DNA from: Closterium sp. Naga37s-1 | Lineage: Eukaryota; Streptophyta; Zygnematophyceae; Desmidiales; Closteriaceae | Direction of reading: 5' to 3' | Assembly (NCBI GenBank): GCA_947471745.1 | Contig: CANJKZ010000068.1 | Span: 834,501-898,500, forward strand | DNA: 64,000 bases | Shown here: in pieces, positions 1 to 9,244 of the stretch | Position numbering within the stretch: position 1 is the first letter of the stretch | Layout: every line of letters starts with the position of its first letter | Made by a program: the position numbers and the translations under genes | The notes under the pieces: generated by a model | Seen by the model: only the letters and a program-made list of their open reading frames with translations | Database searches by the model: none | Told to the model about the DNA's origin: nothing

Positions 1-2412
1 GGAGCTGCTGGGGGTGTTGACGCTGGAGGTGCTGCTGGAGCTTCTGAGGGTGCTGGAGTTGGCGCTGTTGGAGCTGGAGGTGCTGCTGGCGCTGGTGCTG
101 CTGCTGGGGGTACTGGTGCTGTCCCTGCTGGTTCTGGAGGCACTGCGCGGCCGCGACCGTACTTCGTTCCGCTCCTTGAGCAGGTTCTTGGTCTCCCGCC
201 CTCTACTGGTCCTACTCCTCCCTTAGAGTGTCCACAGCCTGTCCAGTCGCGGTCACAGTTACAGGCCGCCTCCCCCCTACCTGCTCCTTCTCCCTACACT
301 GGTCCTACTGGAGGTCTTGCTGAGCGTCGTGAGCCTGCGTCTCGTCCTGCGTCGCCTGTTTGTGCTGCTCGCACTAGTAGTCGTGCTCCACGTCCGCGTC
401 CTCCTGCGGTTCCAGGCACACACCAGATGGCACTGCGTCCTTCCACTGCTCCTCTGCGTGTCCCGCTGCCGTCTCCTCCAGAGTCCTCTCTTCCTGTCCT
501 TGCTGACCCGGAGTCTGACTCTCTTCGTGCTGCCAGTCCTACTGTCCCGCGTCTCCTGGCTACTGTTGTCACTGACCCTTCCTTTGAGTCCACTGCTGCG
601 TCTGCCTTGGTTGCTGAGCTTGTCGACTTTGCTGCTCGCTGTCGTCTAGACTACGCTGCTAGTCTTGTTGCTGAGTCTGAGTCTGTCTGTCCTCCGTCCG
701 TCGGGGGTGAGTGTGCTCTTAGCACGGACGTCCTTGAGGACAGGCAGGAGGAGTTCCAGTGTTTTGCTGCTGCTTTGCCTCATCTCGTGTCCACGCTGAT
801 TGCCCCTGAGGGAGACCCGGATGCACCAGACATCCCGACTCCTCGATCGTACGCAGAGGCGATCGAGGGTCCCTACTCCTCACAGTGGCAGTCAGCCATG
901 GACGCAGAGATGGCTTCCTGGAAGTCCAGAGGCACTTACGTCGACGAGGTTCCCCCACCTGGGGCGAACATCGTCAGTGGCATGTGGATTTTCAGGGTGA
1001 AGCGGCCGCTGGGTTCTCCACCTGTCTTCAAGGCGCGTTACGTAGCTCGAGGCCTCAGTCAGCGGCAGGGAGTTGACTACTTTCAGACCTTCTCTCCCAC
1101 CCCGAAGATGACCACTCTTCGGGTGCTGCTGCACATAGCCGCTCAGCGCGACTACGAGCTTCACTCTCTTGACTTCAGCACAGCTTTCCTGCAGGGCAGC
1201 CTGCACGAGGAGATCTGGCTGCGCCGCCCACCTGGCTTCACTGGGTCGTTTCCCCCTGGTACCCAGTGGAGCCTCCGGCGGCCAGTCTACGGTCTCCGCC
1301 AGGCGCCCCGTGAGTGGCACGACACACTGAGGACTACACTTGCGGCTCTTGGGTTTGCTCCTTCTACTGCCGACCCGTCGCTGTTTCTGCGCACCGACAC
1401 CTCTTTGCCGCCGTTCTACATCCTCGTGTACGTCGACGACTTGGTCTTTGCCACTGCTGACACTGCTGGACTCGCCCACGTGAAGTCCGAGCTGCAGAAG
1501 AGACACACGTGCACAGACCTGGGTGAACTGCGCAGCTACCTTGGCTTGCAGATCACCCGGGACAGAGCACAGCGCACCATTACCCTGACTCAGTCACACA
1601 TGGTGCAGCAGGTCCTTCAGCGCTTCGACTTCACGTACTCCTCGCCTCAGGCCACTCCTCTGTCTACTCGCCACTCGCTCTCAGCTCTGCCTTCGGATGA
1701 GTCCGTAGAGCCGAGTGGCCCGTACCCAGAGCTTGTTGGCTGCCTCATGTACCTGATGACCTGCACTCGACCTGACCTTGCATACCCTCTTAGCATCTTG
1801 GCACGCTATGTTGCTCCTGGGAGACACCGACTAGAGCACATGGCTGCAGCGAAGAGGGTGTTGCGCTACTTGTGCAGTACGTCGGGCATGGGGCTAGTGC
1901 TTGGAGGGGGACGTCCAGTGGTCCTCACAGGTCACGCAGACGCTTCTTGGGCTGACGACCAGGCTACGCAGCGGTCGTCACAGGGTTACACCTTCAGCCT
2001 TGGTTCCGGCTCTGTTTCGTGGCGGTCTACCCGCTCTTCTTCTGTTCTCGGCTCCAGCCGTGAGGCTGAGATCTACGCGGGGGCCATGGCTGCACAGGAG
2101 CTACGCTGGCTCACCTACCTGCTGACTGACCTAGGAGAGCCGCCTCGTTCTCCTCCAGTTCTGTACGTAGACAACAAGGCCATGCTGGCCTTGTGTCGGG
2201 AGCACAGACTGGAGCACAGAACGAAGCACATTGCTCTTCGCTACTTCCTTGCTCGTGAGCTGCAGCAGCGTGGTCAGCTGCGCCTTGCTTACGTGGCCTC
2301 TCAGGCCAACACTGCTGATATCTTTACCAAGGCACTTCCGCCTTGTGATCATCAGCGCTTCTGTACGATGCTAGGTCTTGTGCCTACTTGGCCTCACTTG
2401 CTTACTTCTTGA
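1..2412 (+). CDS. Copia polyprotein, C-terminal part (RT-RNase H), partial at window edge
   Basis: Frame 1 is open from base 1 to the stop at 2410-2412, so the first in-frame ATG (427) is not the true start. It begins with a Gly-Ala-Gly linker (to about 150) and a Pro/Ser-rich stretch. The RVT_2 reverse transcriptase runs from about 830; the catalytic YVDD is at 1429-1440. The copia-type RNase H follows, with HADASWADD, the AEIYAG region, YVDNKA and the terminal ADIFTKAL signature. The enzyme copies element RNA into cDNA in virus-like particles. No frameshift or stop is visible in this part. One difference from element A is Leu for Phe in the YVARG(F)SQRQG motif. Whether the missing 5' part is intact is unknown. 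Confidence 0.93.
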   Translation, partial: GAAGGVDAGGAAGASEGAGVGAVGAGGAAGAGAAAGGTGAVPAGSGGTARPRPYFVPLLEQVLGLPPSTGPTPPLECPQPVQSRSQLQAASPLPAPSPYTGPTGGLAERREPASRPASPVCAARTSSRAPRPRPPAVPGTHQMALRPSTAPLRVPLPSPPESSLPVLADPESDSLRAASPTVPRLLATVVTDPSFESTAASALVAELVDFAARCRLDYAASLVAESESVCPPSVGGECALSTDVLEDRQEEFQCFAAALPHLVSTLIAPEGDPDAPDIPTPRSYAEAIEGPYSSQWQSAMDAEMASWKSRGTYVDEVPPPGANIVSGMWIFRVKRPLGSPPVFKARYVARGLSQRQGVDYFQTFSPTPKMTTLRVLLHIAAQRDYELHSLDFSTAFLQGSLHEEIWLRRPPGFTGSFPPGTQWSLRRPVYGLRQAPREWHDTLRTTLAALGFAPSTADPSLFLRTDTSLPPFYILVYVDDLVFATADTAGLAHVKSELQKRHTCTDLGELRSYLGLQITRDRAQRTITLTQSHMVQQVLQRFDFTYSSPQATPLSTRHSLSALPSDESVEPSGPYPELVGCLMYLMTCTRPDLAYPLSILARYVAPGRHRLEHMAAAKRVLRYLCSTSGMGLVLGGGRPVVLTGHADASWADDQATQRSSQGYTFSLGSGSVSWRSTRSSSVLGSSREAEIYAGAMAAQELRWLTYLLTDLGEPPRSPPVLYVDNKAMLALCREHRLEHRTKHIALRYFLARELQQRGQLRLAYVASQANTADIFTKALPPCDHQRFCTMLGLVPTWPHLLTS

Positions 2413-2519
2413 CCTTGTTTGTACTACGATCTTTCTATACCTGCACTTGCTTGTTTACCTTTATATATGATCTTGCATGTGAGCTGGCCTTGTGGCCTTG
2501 AACTTGTGCTCGGAATGTG

Positions 2520-2609
2520 TGGTGACGTTGTGATCCACCCTGAGCTTGCTTTGCTTTGCTTGACTGGTCTTGTGACCCCTTGTTCTCCCCCACTTTGTCT
2601 ATGGGGGTG
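2520..2609 (+). promoter_or_regulatory. Conserved 3' noncoding block ending in polypurine tract
   Basis: This segment, starting GGTGACGTTGTGATCCACCC and ending ATGGGGGTG just before the LTR, recurs almost unchanged in A (25252-25341), B (10448-10545, reversed) and D (35880-35975, reversed). The final G-run is the expected plus-strand primer (PPT). Conservation beyond the PPT suggests another cis function; this is inference. Confidence 0.7.
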
Positions 2610-2711
2610 TGACAGACTTGTATGACTTAGCCTGTGTAGGCTATAGTGGGGTAGCACATATAGGGTACAACACATTTCTAGGTTTGTACTTGTACCCAAC
2701 CTTTCTTCACA
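2610..2711 (+). repeat. 3' LTR of A1 with internal deletion
   Basis: It starts TGACAGACTT and ends TTCACA, and matches the 126-bp LTR of element B except that about 24 bp near the 3' end are missing. It keeps the core GTAGGCTATAGTGGGGTA. Confidence 0.8.
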
Positions 2712-3457
2712 GGCAGGGGTGTCGGGCAAGCTCAGCGAGAGCCTCTGTCGTGGCCGTGCGTGCTTACGAGAGAGCACTACGAGCCAGGGCCCGTGCTAGG
2801 ATTTGGGGCACCCTGAGGCGTCAGGGCACCTTTCCAGAATCGTAAAAAATGCCCTGATTTGTCAGGGCAGATTTTCGAAGCCTTCCTGTATGTTCAAGGC
2901 TTTTTCAGAAATCAATTCTGACCTGTCAGGGCAAAAAAAAAAGTGTTCAGGGTTCAGATTGGTTGGTAGACAGGTAATGGACTGTGGTTGTCGCGCGACG
3001 GGCCTGGGACTGAGGTTGGGGGAAATGTCGAAGCGGAGGCCCGAGGCGCAGGTTACCCGCCGAGCCGTGAGGTCGGGGTGCGACGTGCGAAGGTGGCGGG
3101 AGGATTGTCGATGCGAGGGTTGCGAGTGGTAACGGTGCTGACTGTGGTGCTACAGTGGTGTACGCGCTGAGCGGGGACGCGAAGTAAGGAAAAGGAATTT
3201 CCTTACAGACATCTAGAGTAAGCCTTCCTGGGAAACTAAAAACCCGATAATATTTCAGTACTAACGAGACGGAATTGGCAAACATGTTCTAGTAAGGGTA
3301 AATTCGGGGCACTGGTCAGAACCTCTGGTCAAACCTCTGGTCAACCGAAATCACACCTATTTCTTACCAATTGTGCTAATTGTAAGGCTGTCTACAGTGT
3401 TGACCAGAGGTTTGCCCAGAGCCCGGAACCACACCGAATCCTGCCAGATCGATTGCA
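2712..3457. other. Intergenic region upstream of the TBL-like gene
   Basis: No convincing gene. The motif GTCAGGGCA recurs near 2820, 2861 and 2927, and TGCCCTGA (2850-2857) pairs with TCAGGGCA (2862-2869) as a small hairpin. The part nearest 3458 presumably contains the promoter and 5' UTR; I see no clear TATA box at a standard distance. Confidence 0.5.
3330..3414. repeat. 16-bp perfect inverted repeat before the TBL-like start codon
   Basis: CAAACCTCTGGTCAAC (3330-3345) is the exact reverse complement of GTTGACCAGAGGTTTG (3399-3414), with a 53-bp loop. The left arm is also part of a direct repeat of ACCTCTGGTCA at 3321 and 3332. The structure ends 43 bp before the ATG, so it may lie in the 5' UTR. 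Confidence 0.8.
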
Positions 3458-5587
3458 ATGGCTGCTCAAGGCTCGGGCAGTAGCAACGTATACCGTCCGC
3501 TGCTGCTACCAGCCGTCGTCTTCGTCTCTCTGCTTTTTATTTATTATGGCCTCTTCTCCGACGTCTTTCCCCAATCCTGGCCGCTGGGTCCTTCAAATGC
3601 GGTTACCACGCCTAAGGTTACCAGCACCTCCGTGGTTACTACCTCTACGGTTACCATGCCTACGGTTACCGCGTCTACAGCCGCAACTTCGCCTGATGCG
3701 CTTTCCGAGTCAATTTCGGGTACCACTAATAATAGTTCCTTTCCAAATCCAGTTTTAGTACCTGACACCAGCAGCAGCACTGATACCCCTAGCATCAGCA
3801 CCCCTGCTCCTAATAGCAGCAGCATCTCTGCTCCCAGCGTCAGCTCTCAGGGAGTGTTGCAAGATTCCAATACCACTACCACCACCAGCACGCCGCAGGT
3901 GCTAGTTGTATCGCCAGAAGATATGATCTCAACAGTTGATACTAACCCGAAAGATTCGCCGCAATCTCGCGAGAATCCTGATTTGATTCTCCCAATCGCG
4001 GATCCTCCAGCGTCCCCCCTCCCCTCCCTTTCTACCATCCCCGGTTCCCGCTTCACCTCAGCCAATCAGCTCCTCTCGTTCCAGACCCGCCTCACGTGCC
4101 TATCAGCAAACGCCACGTGGCAGCTGGACCATACTCCCCGCACGCTTCCCTGGTCGCAACCCCACGCGGTCAGTGCTGGTTGGGAGTGTGACGATAGATG
4201 GAGGAGCGAGCCTGAGCAGAAGAACTCCCGTTATAAGAATGTTGCTTTCAAGGAAGCAGATGAGATAGCTCTGGCAGGAGGTTCGGCAGAGGAATGGAAG
4301 GTGCGGGATACGGTGAAGTATAAGTGGGTTCCTGAAGAGAAGTGTGGGGAGTGGGGAGGGGTGGACAAGGGGAAACTGGCGGAGAAACTGGAGGGGTTGA
4401 CTGTGCTTATAGTGGGGGATTCGACAAACGCAATGCTGTTCAAGTCTCTGAAGAATCATTTCAGGCAGACGTTGATGCCCGGTAATGTGCAGCAAGGGGA
4501 GCAGCAGCAGCAGCAGCAGCAGGAGCAGCAGGGGGGATTCCTTGAACCGGCTGAATTCACTCCTGCATTCTGCAAGAGCCGCACTAAGAACAGGCTGCTG
4601 CAGCAGCGGCCGTACCTGCTTCTGTGCACTGGGGTTGCGCTGGGAAGAACCAAGTTTATATTCGTGAGAGATGATGTAGTGAGCACTGACTTGCACCTGT
4701 ATGTGAAGCTCTCGAAACGGGTTTCTGTACCGTGGCTTGATGTGATTGTAAAGGGGGAGGCGGTGAGGGAGAAGCGGAGGAAGGAGCAGGAGAAGAGGAG
4801 GAGGGAGGAGGAGAAGAAAAGATGGCAGCAGGAGAGGCGGATGCTGCAGCAGGAGGAGCGACAGGAACAGAGAGAAAAGATGGAGTGGTTGGAGCAGCAG
4901 AAGATGCGGAAAATGCAGGTGACACAGAGGAGGCAGGTGAAGGAGGAGAGGCATGAGGAGGGTCTGGAGAGGAAGGAGGAGAAAGGAGAGGAAGAGGAGA
5001 AACGGATGGGGCAGCCGAGACTGTTTGGCTGGCCGTTTTCTGCAACCCCACAAGCTTCTGCGGAAAAAAATCTGGCTACCAGCAAAACTGGGCAGGAAGA
5101 CACGTATTGGCAGTATTTCCAACGGCATTTCAGGAAGCCCGCAGCATCATTTCCCAACAACGACCCCTTTCCTCCCATATCGGTTCTTGTGCTCAACCGA
5201 GGGGCCCACTGGGTGGAAACGCCCTTATTTATTGCTGAGCTCAATCACACATTAACTACAGTACGAGCAGCTGCACCCAACCTCCTTATAATTTACAGAA
5301 GCACTGCCACGGGACATACTAACTGTACAAGATATTCCGTGCCATCGGTCGGTGCCTCTGATCCATCAGCAATGCCGTACCATTGGGGCGATTTTGCGGA
5401 GCAGAACGAGGAAGCTAGAAAGCTGGTGGAGGGTGTGGGAGGGGTGTTTATGGATATTGTACCCATGACTGCTGGTAGACCAGATGGACATAAGGAACCC
5501 CCTCGGGATTGCCTGCATTATTGCTTGCCTGGCCCGCCTGATGAGTGGTTGAGACTGTTGTACCATGTGTTGCTGGACCTGTTGTAA
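3458..5587 (+). CDS. TBL/PMR5-like (PC-esterase) type II membrane protein, putative polysaccharide O-acetyltransferase
   Basis: Uninterrupted 709-codon frame starting at an ATG followed at once by a type II signal-anchor: a hydrophobic segment at residues about 14-33, then a Ser/Thr/Pro-rich stem to about 200. The catalytic domain has the GDS block (residues 320-322) and, near the C-terminus, DCLHYCLPGPPDEW with Asp684 and His687. This is the DxxH signature of the trichome birefringence-like family, whose plant members O-acetylate wall polysaccharides in the Golgi; the substrate here is unknown. NRGAHW also fits the family. Unusual features are a Gln-rich run (about 345-359) and a Lys/Glu/Arg-rich probable coiled coil (about 431-517) inserted between the two catalytic blocks. 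At 709 residues it is longer than usual for the family (about 400-600). No intron is needed. A second TBL-like gene lies downstream but is broken. Confidence 0.88.
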   Translation: MAAQGSGSSNVYRPLLLPAVVFVSLLFIYYGLFSDVFPQSWPLGPSNAVTTPKVTSTSVVTTSTVTMPTVTASTAATSPDALSESISGTTNNSSFPNPVLVPDTSSSTDTPSISTPAPNSSSISAPSVSSQGVLQDSNTTTTTSTPQVLVVSPEDMISTVDTNPKDSPQSRENPDLILPIADPPASPLPSLSTIPGSRFTSANQLLSFQTRLTCLSANATWQLDHTPRTLPWSQPHAVSAGWECDDRWRSEPEQKNSRYKNVAFKEADEIALAGGSAEEWKVRDTVKYKWVPEEKCGEWGGVDKGKLAEKLEGLTVLIVGDSTNAMLFKSLKNHFRQTLMPGNVQQGEQQQQQQQEQQGGFLEPAEFTPAFCKSRTKNRLLQQRPYLLLCTGVALGRTKFIFVRDDVVSTDLHLYVKLSKRVSVPWLDVIVKGEAVREKRRKEQEKRRREEEKKRWQQERRMLQQEERQEQREKMEWLEQQKMRKMQVTQRRQVKEERHEEGLERKEEKGEEEEKRMGQPRLFGWPFSATPQASAEKNLATSKTGQEDTYWQYFQRHFRKPAASFPNNDPFPPISVLVLNRGAHWVETPLFIAELNHTLTTVRAAAPNLLIIYRSTATGHTNCTRYSVPSVGASDPSAMPYHWGDFAEQNEEARKLVEGVGGVFMDIVPMTAGRPDGHKEPPRDCLHYCLPGPPDEWLRLLYHVLLDLL

Positions 5588-6613
5588 CTTGTAACTTCAT
5601 TTGGATCGGATGTACCGTCGAAATTAAGTATTTCCCCTGAAATGAGTTTCTATGTGCTGTCTTTGACAATGCTTAAATCAGCGGCTTTTGATGCACAGTT
5701 GCCCGCTCCTTATTGTAGGATGTTTCCTGTCAGATGCTATATTACAGTACCGGTACCTCATGAGATTATCTTTATCAAGACCTGTGAGAAGTGGGAAACT
5801 CTTCAAGTCTACCTTAATGTGTGGATGCAGTGTACGAAGTCATCAGCCCCCGTTACCGTAACGCACACCTCAATTACGGCGCTGTAGAGGCGACGGTATT
5901 GTAGCGAGGATGCGGTCCACCTAAAAGAAACGTTAGAATAGCGGGGATTAAAACGATGCAGTACGGTGGAAGTTGGGACACCAGTTCCCTCCTCACTGCC
6001 TCGAAATCACCATCAGCATGGTACAGGTAATGCTCACCTCTTGCGCGCGAAAATGCCTTGCACCTTTTAGATGCCCTGCCCGCGATGTCGAGGTTCCCTA
6101 GAGATTGCACCCCGTCTACAAGCACCCCAAACAACTTGCATGTGGGTTGGTGAACGCCAAAACAGTCAACCAGGAGCATAAGACAGACCCAGTCTACCGG
6201 GGTCTGCCTTGTTTCTTGGCCAAAAACAAGCATCGCGAAATGACAGGCTGAAACTCCGTTGACGTCGCGCGTCACTTCGCAGATGACTGGCTGCCACGTA
6301 GGGAGGTTCAGGGTGCGTCAAACACATTTTAGGAAAGGTGCAACAGTCTGACGTGTACCTTGCCCAAGCTCGGTACAAACACATTGACAACCAAGCGTTG
6401 TTCAAAACTCACACGTCACACATAGTGGTTGTGGTAGCACCAATTCCCCACGCCACATTTCAAAGCCACGTACATGTGTGCTTCCTGATGTGCTGCTGAC
6501 CAATTGCCATTGCGAATGCACCTTCAAGCCCCAGTAAGGCGCACAATAAATCCCTTCAAAAAGGCAGCCAATTTCACTCGACATTCACTCTATCCTACCC
6601 ACATTAGCTTACC
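5588..6613. other. Spacer between TBL-like gene and transposase
   Basis: Mostly featureless. A 133-codon minus-strand frame at 5874-6275 has no family motif I recognise and I give it little weight. ACAATAAATCCC near 6543 could be a TATA-like element about 70 bp before the transposase ATG. I looked for terminal inverted repeats of the transposon here and found none. Confidence 0.4.
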
Positions 6614-8607
6614 ATGCCTCGTCTCTACCACCGCAGCCAGTTAGCTCTGCATATCAAACGCGCGATTTGCGCCCACCATGTCGCCAACCCCCAGCTGCGC
6701 CACGTCGACCTCAGCCGCTGGTGTTTCACCCGCTTCGGCATGAGGCCTGATCGCAGCACCATTGGCCGAGTGCTGAAGGAGTCCGAGCGATGGGCATCCG
6801 CGGCCTCCGACAACAACGCTGTGCGAGTGCGCGGCGGAGCCCATCCTGAACTCGAGCGGGCGATGGCGCGCTGGATCGCCAATGCTGGCCCGGTTGGCGT
6901 TCCGCTTACCCTTGCGACAATTCGAGAGCATGTTGCGACCTTGGCGCGCAGCATGTCCCTGCCGCCGACGTTCCGGTGCTCCATCGGTTGGGTCCGCCGT
7001 GCCTTGCGCCGCCAGGGCGTGAGGTGCATTGCCGCATGTGGTGAGGCGGCCGACCAGGACATTGCCGCCGTCCGTACGACTCAGGAGAAGCTCCCGCAGC
7101 TCCTCATGCACCTCTCTGTTAGGCCTCGCGACACATACAACTTCGACGAAACTGCACTCTTCATTTCGGTGCTGCCTCGCAAGACGTACGGCGCTAGCCG
7201 TGTGGCGGGCAGGAAGGCAGTGAAAGACCGCCTCACCGTCGGCTTTCTCGTCAATGCCGACGGCTCGCACTCTTTCCGCCCCTTGGTGATCTCCAAGGCG
7301 AAGCGCCCCCATGACTTCCGCCCTAACTTTGATCCAGAGGAGCATTGCTACTGGCGCAACACAGCCAAAGGCTGGATGACCTCACCGGTGAGTTTTTAAT
7401 GATCGCTATGGTTTGAATTTCACACTTATGCTTCCTCACTTATACTTGAATTTCACACTTATGCACCATGTGAATGTGAACTAATGTTCATGTGCCTTGA
7501 CCTGCCCGTCCCCTATGGCAGCTTTTCACCCTCTTCATCGAGCAGCTGAACACAGCCATGAATGCCGAGGGTCGGCATATTGTGATTCTGCTCGACAACG
7601 CGAGCAGCCACGTCCTCACGTCGCGAGGCGCCACCTCCGAAGACCTGTTCGGGTTCCGCACGCGCTCTCTCTCGAACGTCCGACTGGTGTATCTCCCACC
7701 GAACACCACCTGCTTCACCCAGCCGCTCGATCAGGGGCTCATCGCGATGGCGAAGGCGCGGTACCGGCAGCATTGGCTGCGCGCCTTCACCGCCCGCTGG
7801 AATGCGGAAGGAGCTACCTCGTGCGTGGCGCGCTTCAAGCCCAACCTCCGCGACGTCGTGGCCTGGCTCAACGACGCGTGGAAGAACATCGAGGTGCGCA
7901 CCATCCAGCGTTGTTGGTGGCGCACCGGCTGCTTGCCGCGTGCGTGGGCCATGGACCTTCCACTTGTGGGCGACGACGCCGTCAATGTGGGCCGAGATGT
8001 GGACATCGGCCTTGACGAGGAGATCGGGGATGTTGGCATCCTCATCGATCGCCTCGGCCTCGGCTCAAGCGCCATGCCGGCAGCGGCCTTGGTCGCCATT
8101 GACGACAACCAGGCAACCTGCGCAGAGCCGGGCGAGGATCCGCTCGCGACCGAGCCGCCTACCGCGCCTTCTGCGGAGATGTGGGAAGCCTCCGCCACCA
8201 TGCAAGCCGTCTACGAAGACAGCAACCCCGAGTCCCGCGAGGCACGGCGCTACGCTCGAGCGGCCTCCGAGATGCTCATCAGCTACGCGAAGGCAACCGG
8301 CATCACCCCGCGGGACTTGTGCGCGCTCTTCAACATCCGCAACCCCATCATCAGGGCGCGTATGGAGCGCGCCAGCCCGCCTATTAATCTCAACATGACC
8401 CCGCCGCCTGCCTTGCGTGAGGGCGACACGCCATCGGCCGAGACACCTCGTCGCCGTGGCCGTGTGCTGCCGGCATGGATGACGGAGCCCACCCCATCGT
8501 GGGTGACTATGGCTCAGCAGGCGGCGCGCCGCCAGGAGCTGATTGACGGCGCTGTGCCGGCCGTCATGGGAGGCTACCTGGCAGCCGCCGAATGGATGCG
8601 CCTGTGA
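6614..8607 (+). CDS. pogo/Tigger-like DDE transposase (two exons)
   Basis: Exons 6614-7387 and 7522-8607 give 619 residues. The intron (7388-7521) starts GTGAGT, ends GCAG and is phase 0, and the frame joins exactly. The N-terminal ~150 residues are basic and helix-rich (RWCFTRFG, then a second helical block), as expected for the CENP-B/pogo DNA-binding part. The DDE_1 core shows YNFDETALF (Asp178), LLDNASSH (Asp283) and QPLDQGLI (Asp328) preceded by LPPNTT: a DDD triad typical of pogo/Tigger proteins and domesticated jerky/CENP-B relatives. Such enzymes cut and paste DNA at TA sites. A tail of about 290 residues follows the triad, with no family match I can name. No terminal inverted repeats were found, so it could be an immobile or domesticated copy. 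Upstream and downstream DNA is visibly less GC-rich than the exons. Confidence 0.82.
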
Positions 8608-8646
8608 AGGGGTTTGAATCCCCTCGGAGGAGTTCAACTCTCCTCC
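8608..8646 (+). other. Two adjacent perfect hairpins, tRNA-arm-like
   Basis: AGGGG-TTTGAAT-CCCCT (8608-8624) is followed after one base by GGAGGAG-TTCAACT-CTCCTCC (8626-8646). Both have 7-nt loops, and the second loop fits the tRNA T-loop pattern TTCRANY. It starts directly after the transposase stop. A whole tRNA fold (acceptor and D arm) could not be drawn, so this may be a tRNA relic or a 3'-end processing signal. Confidence 0.45.
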
Positions 8647-9071
8647 TGCCGGCAATGTGCACATCTTGTGAACATTGCCGCGATCGGAGAACGATGACGG
8701 GGAAGTAGCATGAGTACAAATTTGAGTGTTTCATTGGCTGGTGGGTTGGGTTTGCTGTTTGTGACAATTTGAGGAAGGGTGTGTACTCGCATGCTATATT
8801 GGACGGAAAAAATAGTGGTAACCGTGCAACTTACAAACAACAAAACCAGCCGCCCTCTACTGTTTGGGAAAAAACAAACATGTAACAACCTGTGCTTTTT
8901 AAGAGCACGTCATGGCTCTGGCGAACCTGTACGAACCGTGCGAAATGTCAAAACCGCTTATAAGCCCAGAGCACAAGGCAAAGCTGGGTGCGCCAAACGA
9001 GCATTACCTGTATATCTCAACGGAACAGAGGGGGCGAGGAAACGATAAAGAGGAGACGACAAAACGACAAA
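8647..9071. other. Noncoding spacer
   Basis: AT-richer DNA with no open frame I can support, no repeat match to the retrotransposons and no recognisable RNA gene. Confidence 0.4.
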
Positions 9072-9203
9072 CTGCCCGGGGCAAAAAAACTAAACCCCAG
9101 ATGGACGGCATGCCATTCGGGAGCCTCAACCCTAAAATTTTAGGGTTTAGGCTCCCGAATGGCATGGCGTTCCAATAGGGGTTTAGTTTTTTTCTGCCCG
9201 GGT
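9072..9203. repeat. Fold-back (long inverted repeat) element, MITE-like
   Basis: Two arms of about 66 bp meet at AAAA/TTTT (9137/9138). The inner 29 bp pair with one mismatch (CATGCCATTCGGGAGCC and its complement); the outer part pairs through CTAAACCCC and CTGCCCGGG. No clear target duplication was found. Confidence 0.75.
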
Positions 9204-9205
9204 CA

Positions 9206-9244
9206 GGGTGACGCTCCCGAAAGCGCCACCCCCGAGCGTCACCC
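9206..9244. repeat. 11-bp inverted repeat beside the fold-back element
   Basis: GGGTGACGCTC (9206-9216) pairs perfectly with GAGCGTCACCC (9234-9244). It starts 3 bp after the fold-back arm, and CCCGGGCAAAA follows, echoing the outer arm sequence. The original element may therefore extend to about 9252. Confidence 0.6.

Larger units (their letters stand above)
1..2711 (+). mobile_element. Element A1: 3' part of a Ty1/copia retrotransposon
   Basis: The window opens inside a copia polyprotein of the same family as elements A, B and D. It holds the Gly/Ala-rich linker, reverse transcriptase, RNase H, a 3' noncoding block with polypurine tract, and one LTR. The 5' LTR, Gag, protease and integrase lie outside the window. 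No target-site duplication can be tested. Confidence 0.93.

Noticed and set aside
14-226. Leucine-rich open frame, and similar LGVLSLGVLS frames near 13000-13500, 22306-22866 and 38005-38799
   Set aside because: Alternate-frame readings of the Gly/Ala/Glu linker repeats of copia polyproteins; the real frame carries the conserved domains.
4103-5128. Long minus-strand frames (Leu/Pro- or Ser-rich) opposite the TBL-like gene
   Set aside because: Antisense of the GAG/AAG/CAG-rich coiled-coil region; no domain, no independent signal.
5874-6275. 133-codon minus-strand frame
   Set aside because: No recognisable motif, no support from context; kept only as a note in the spacer entry.
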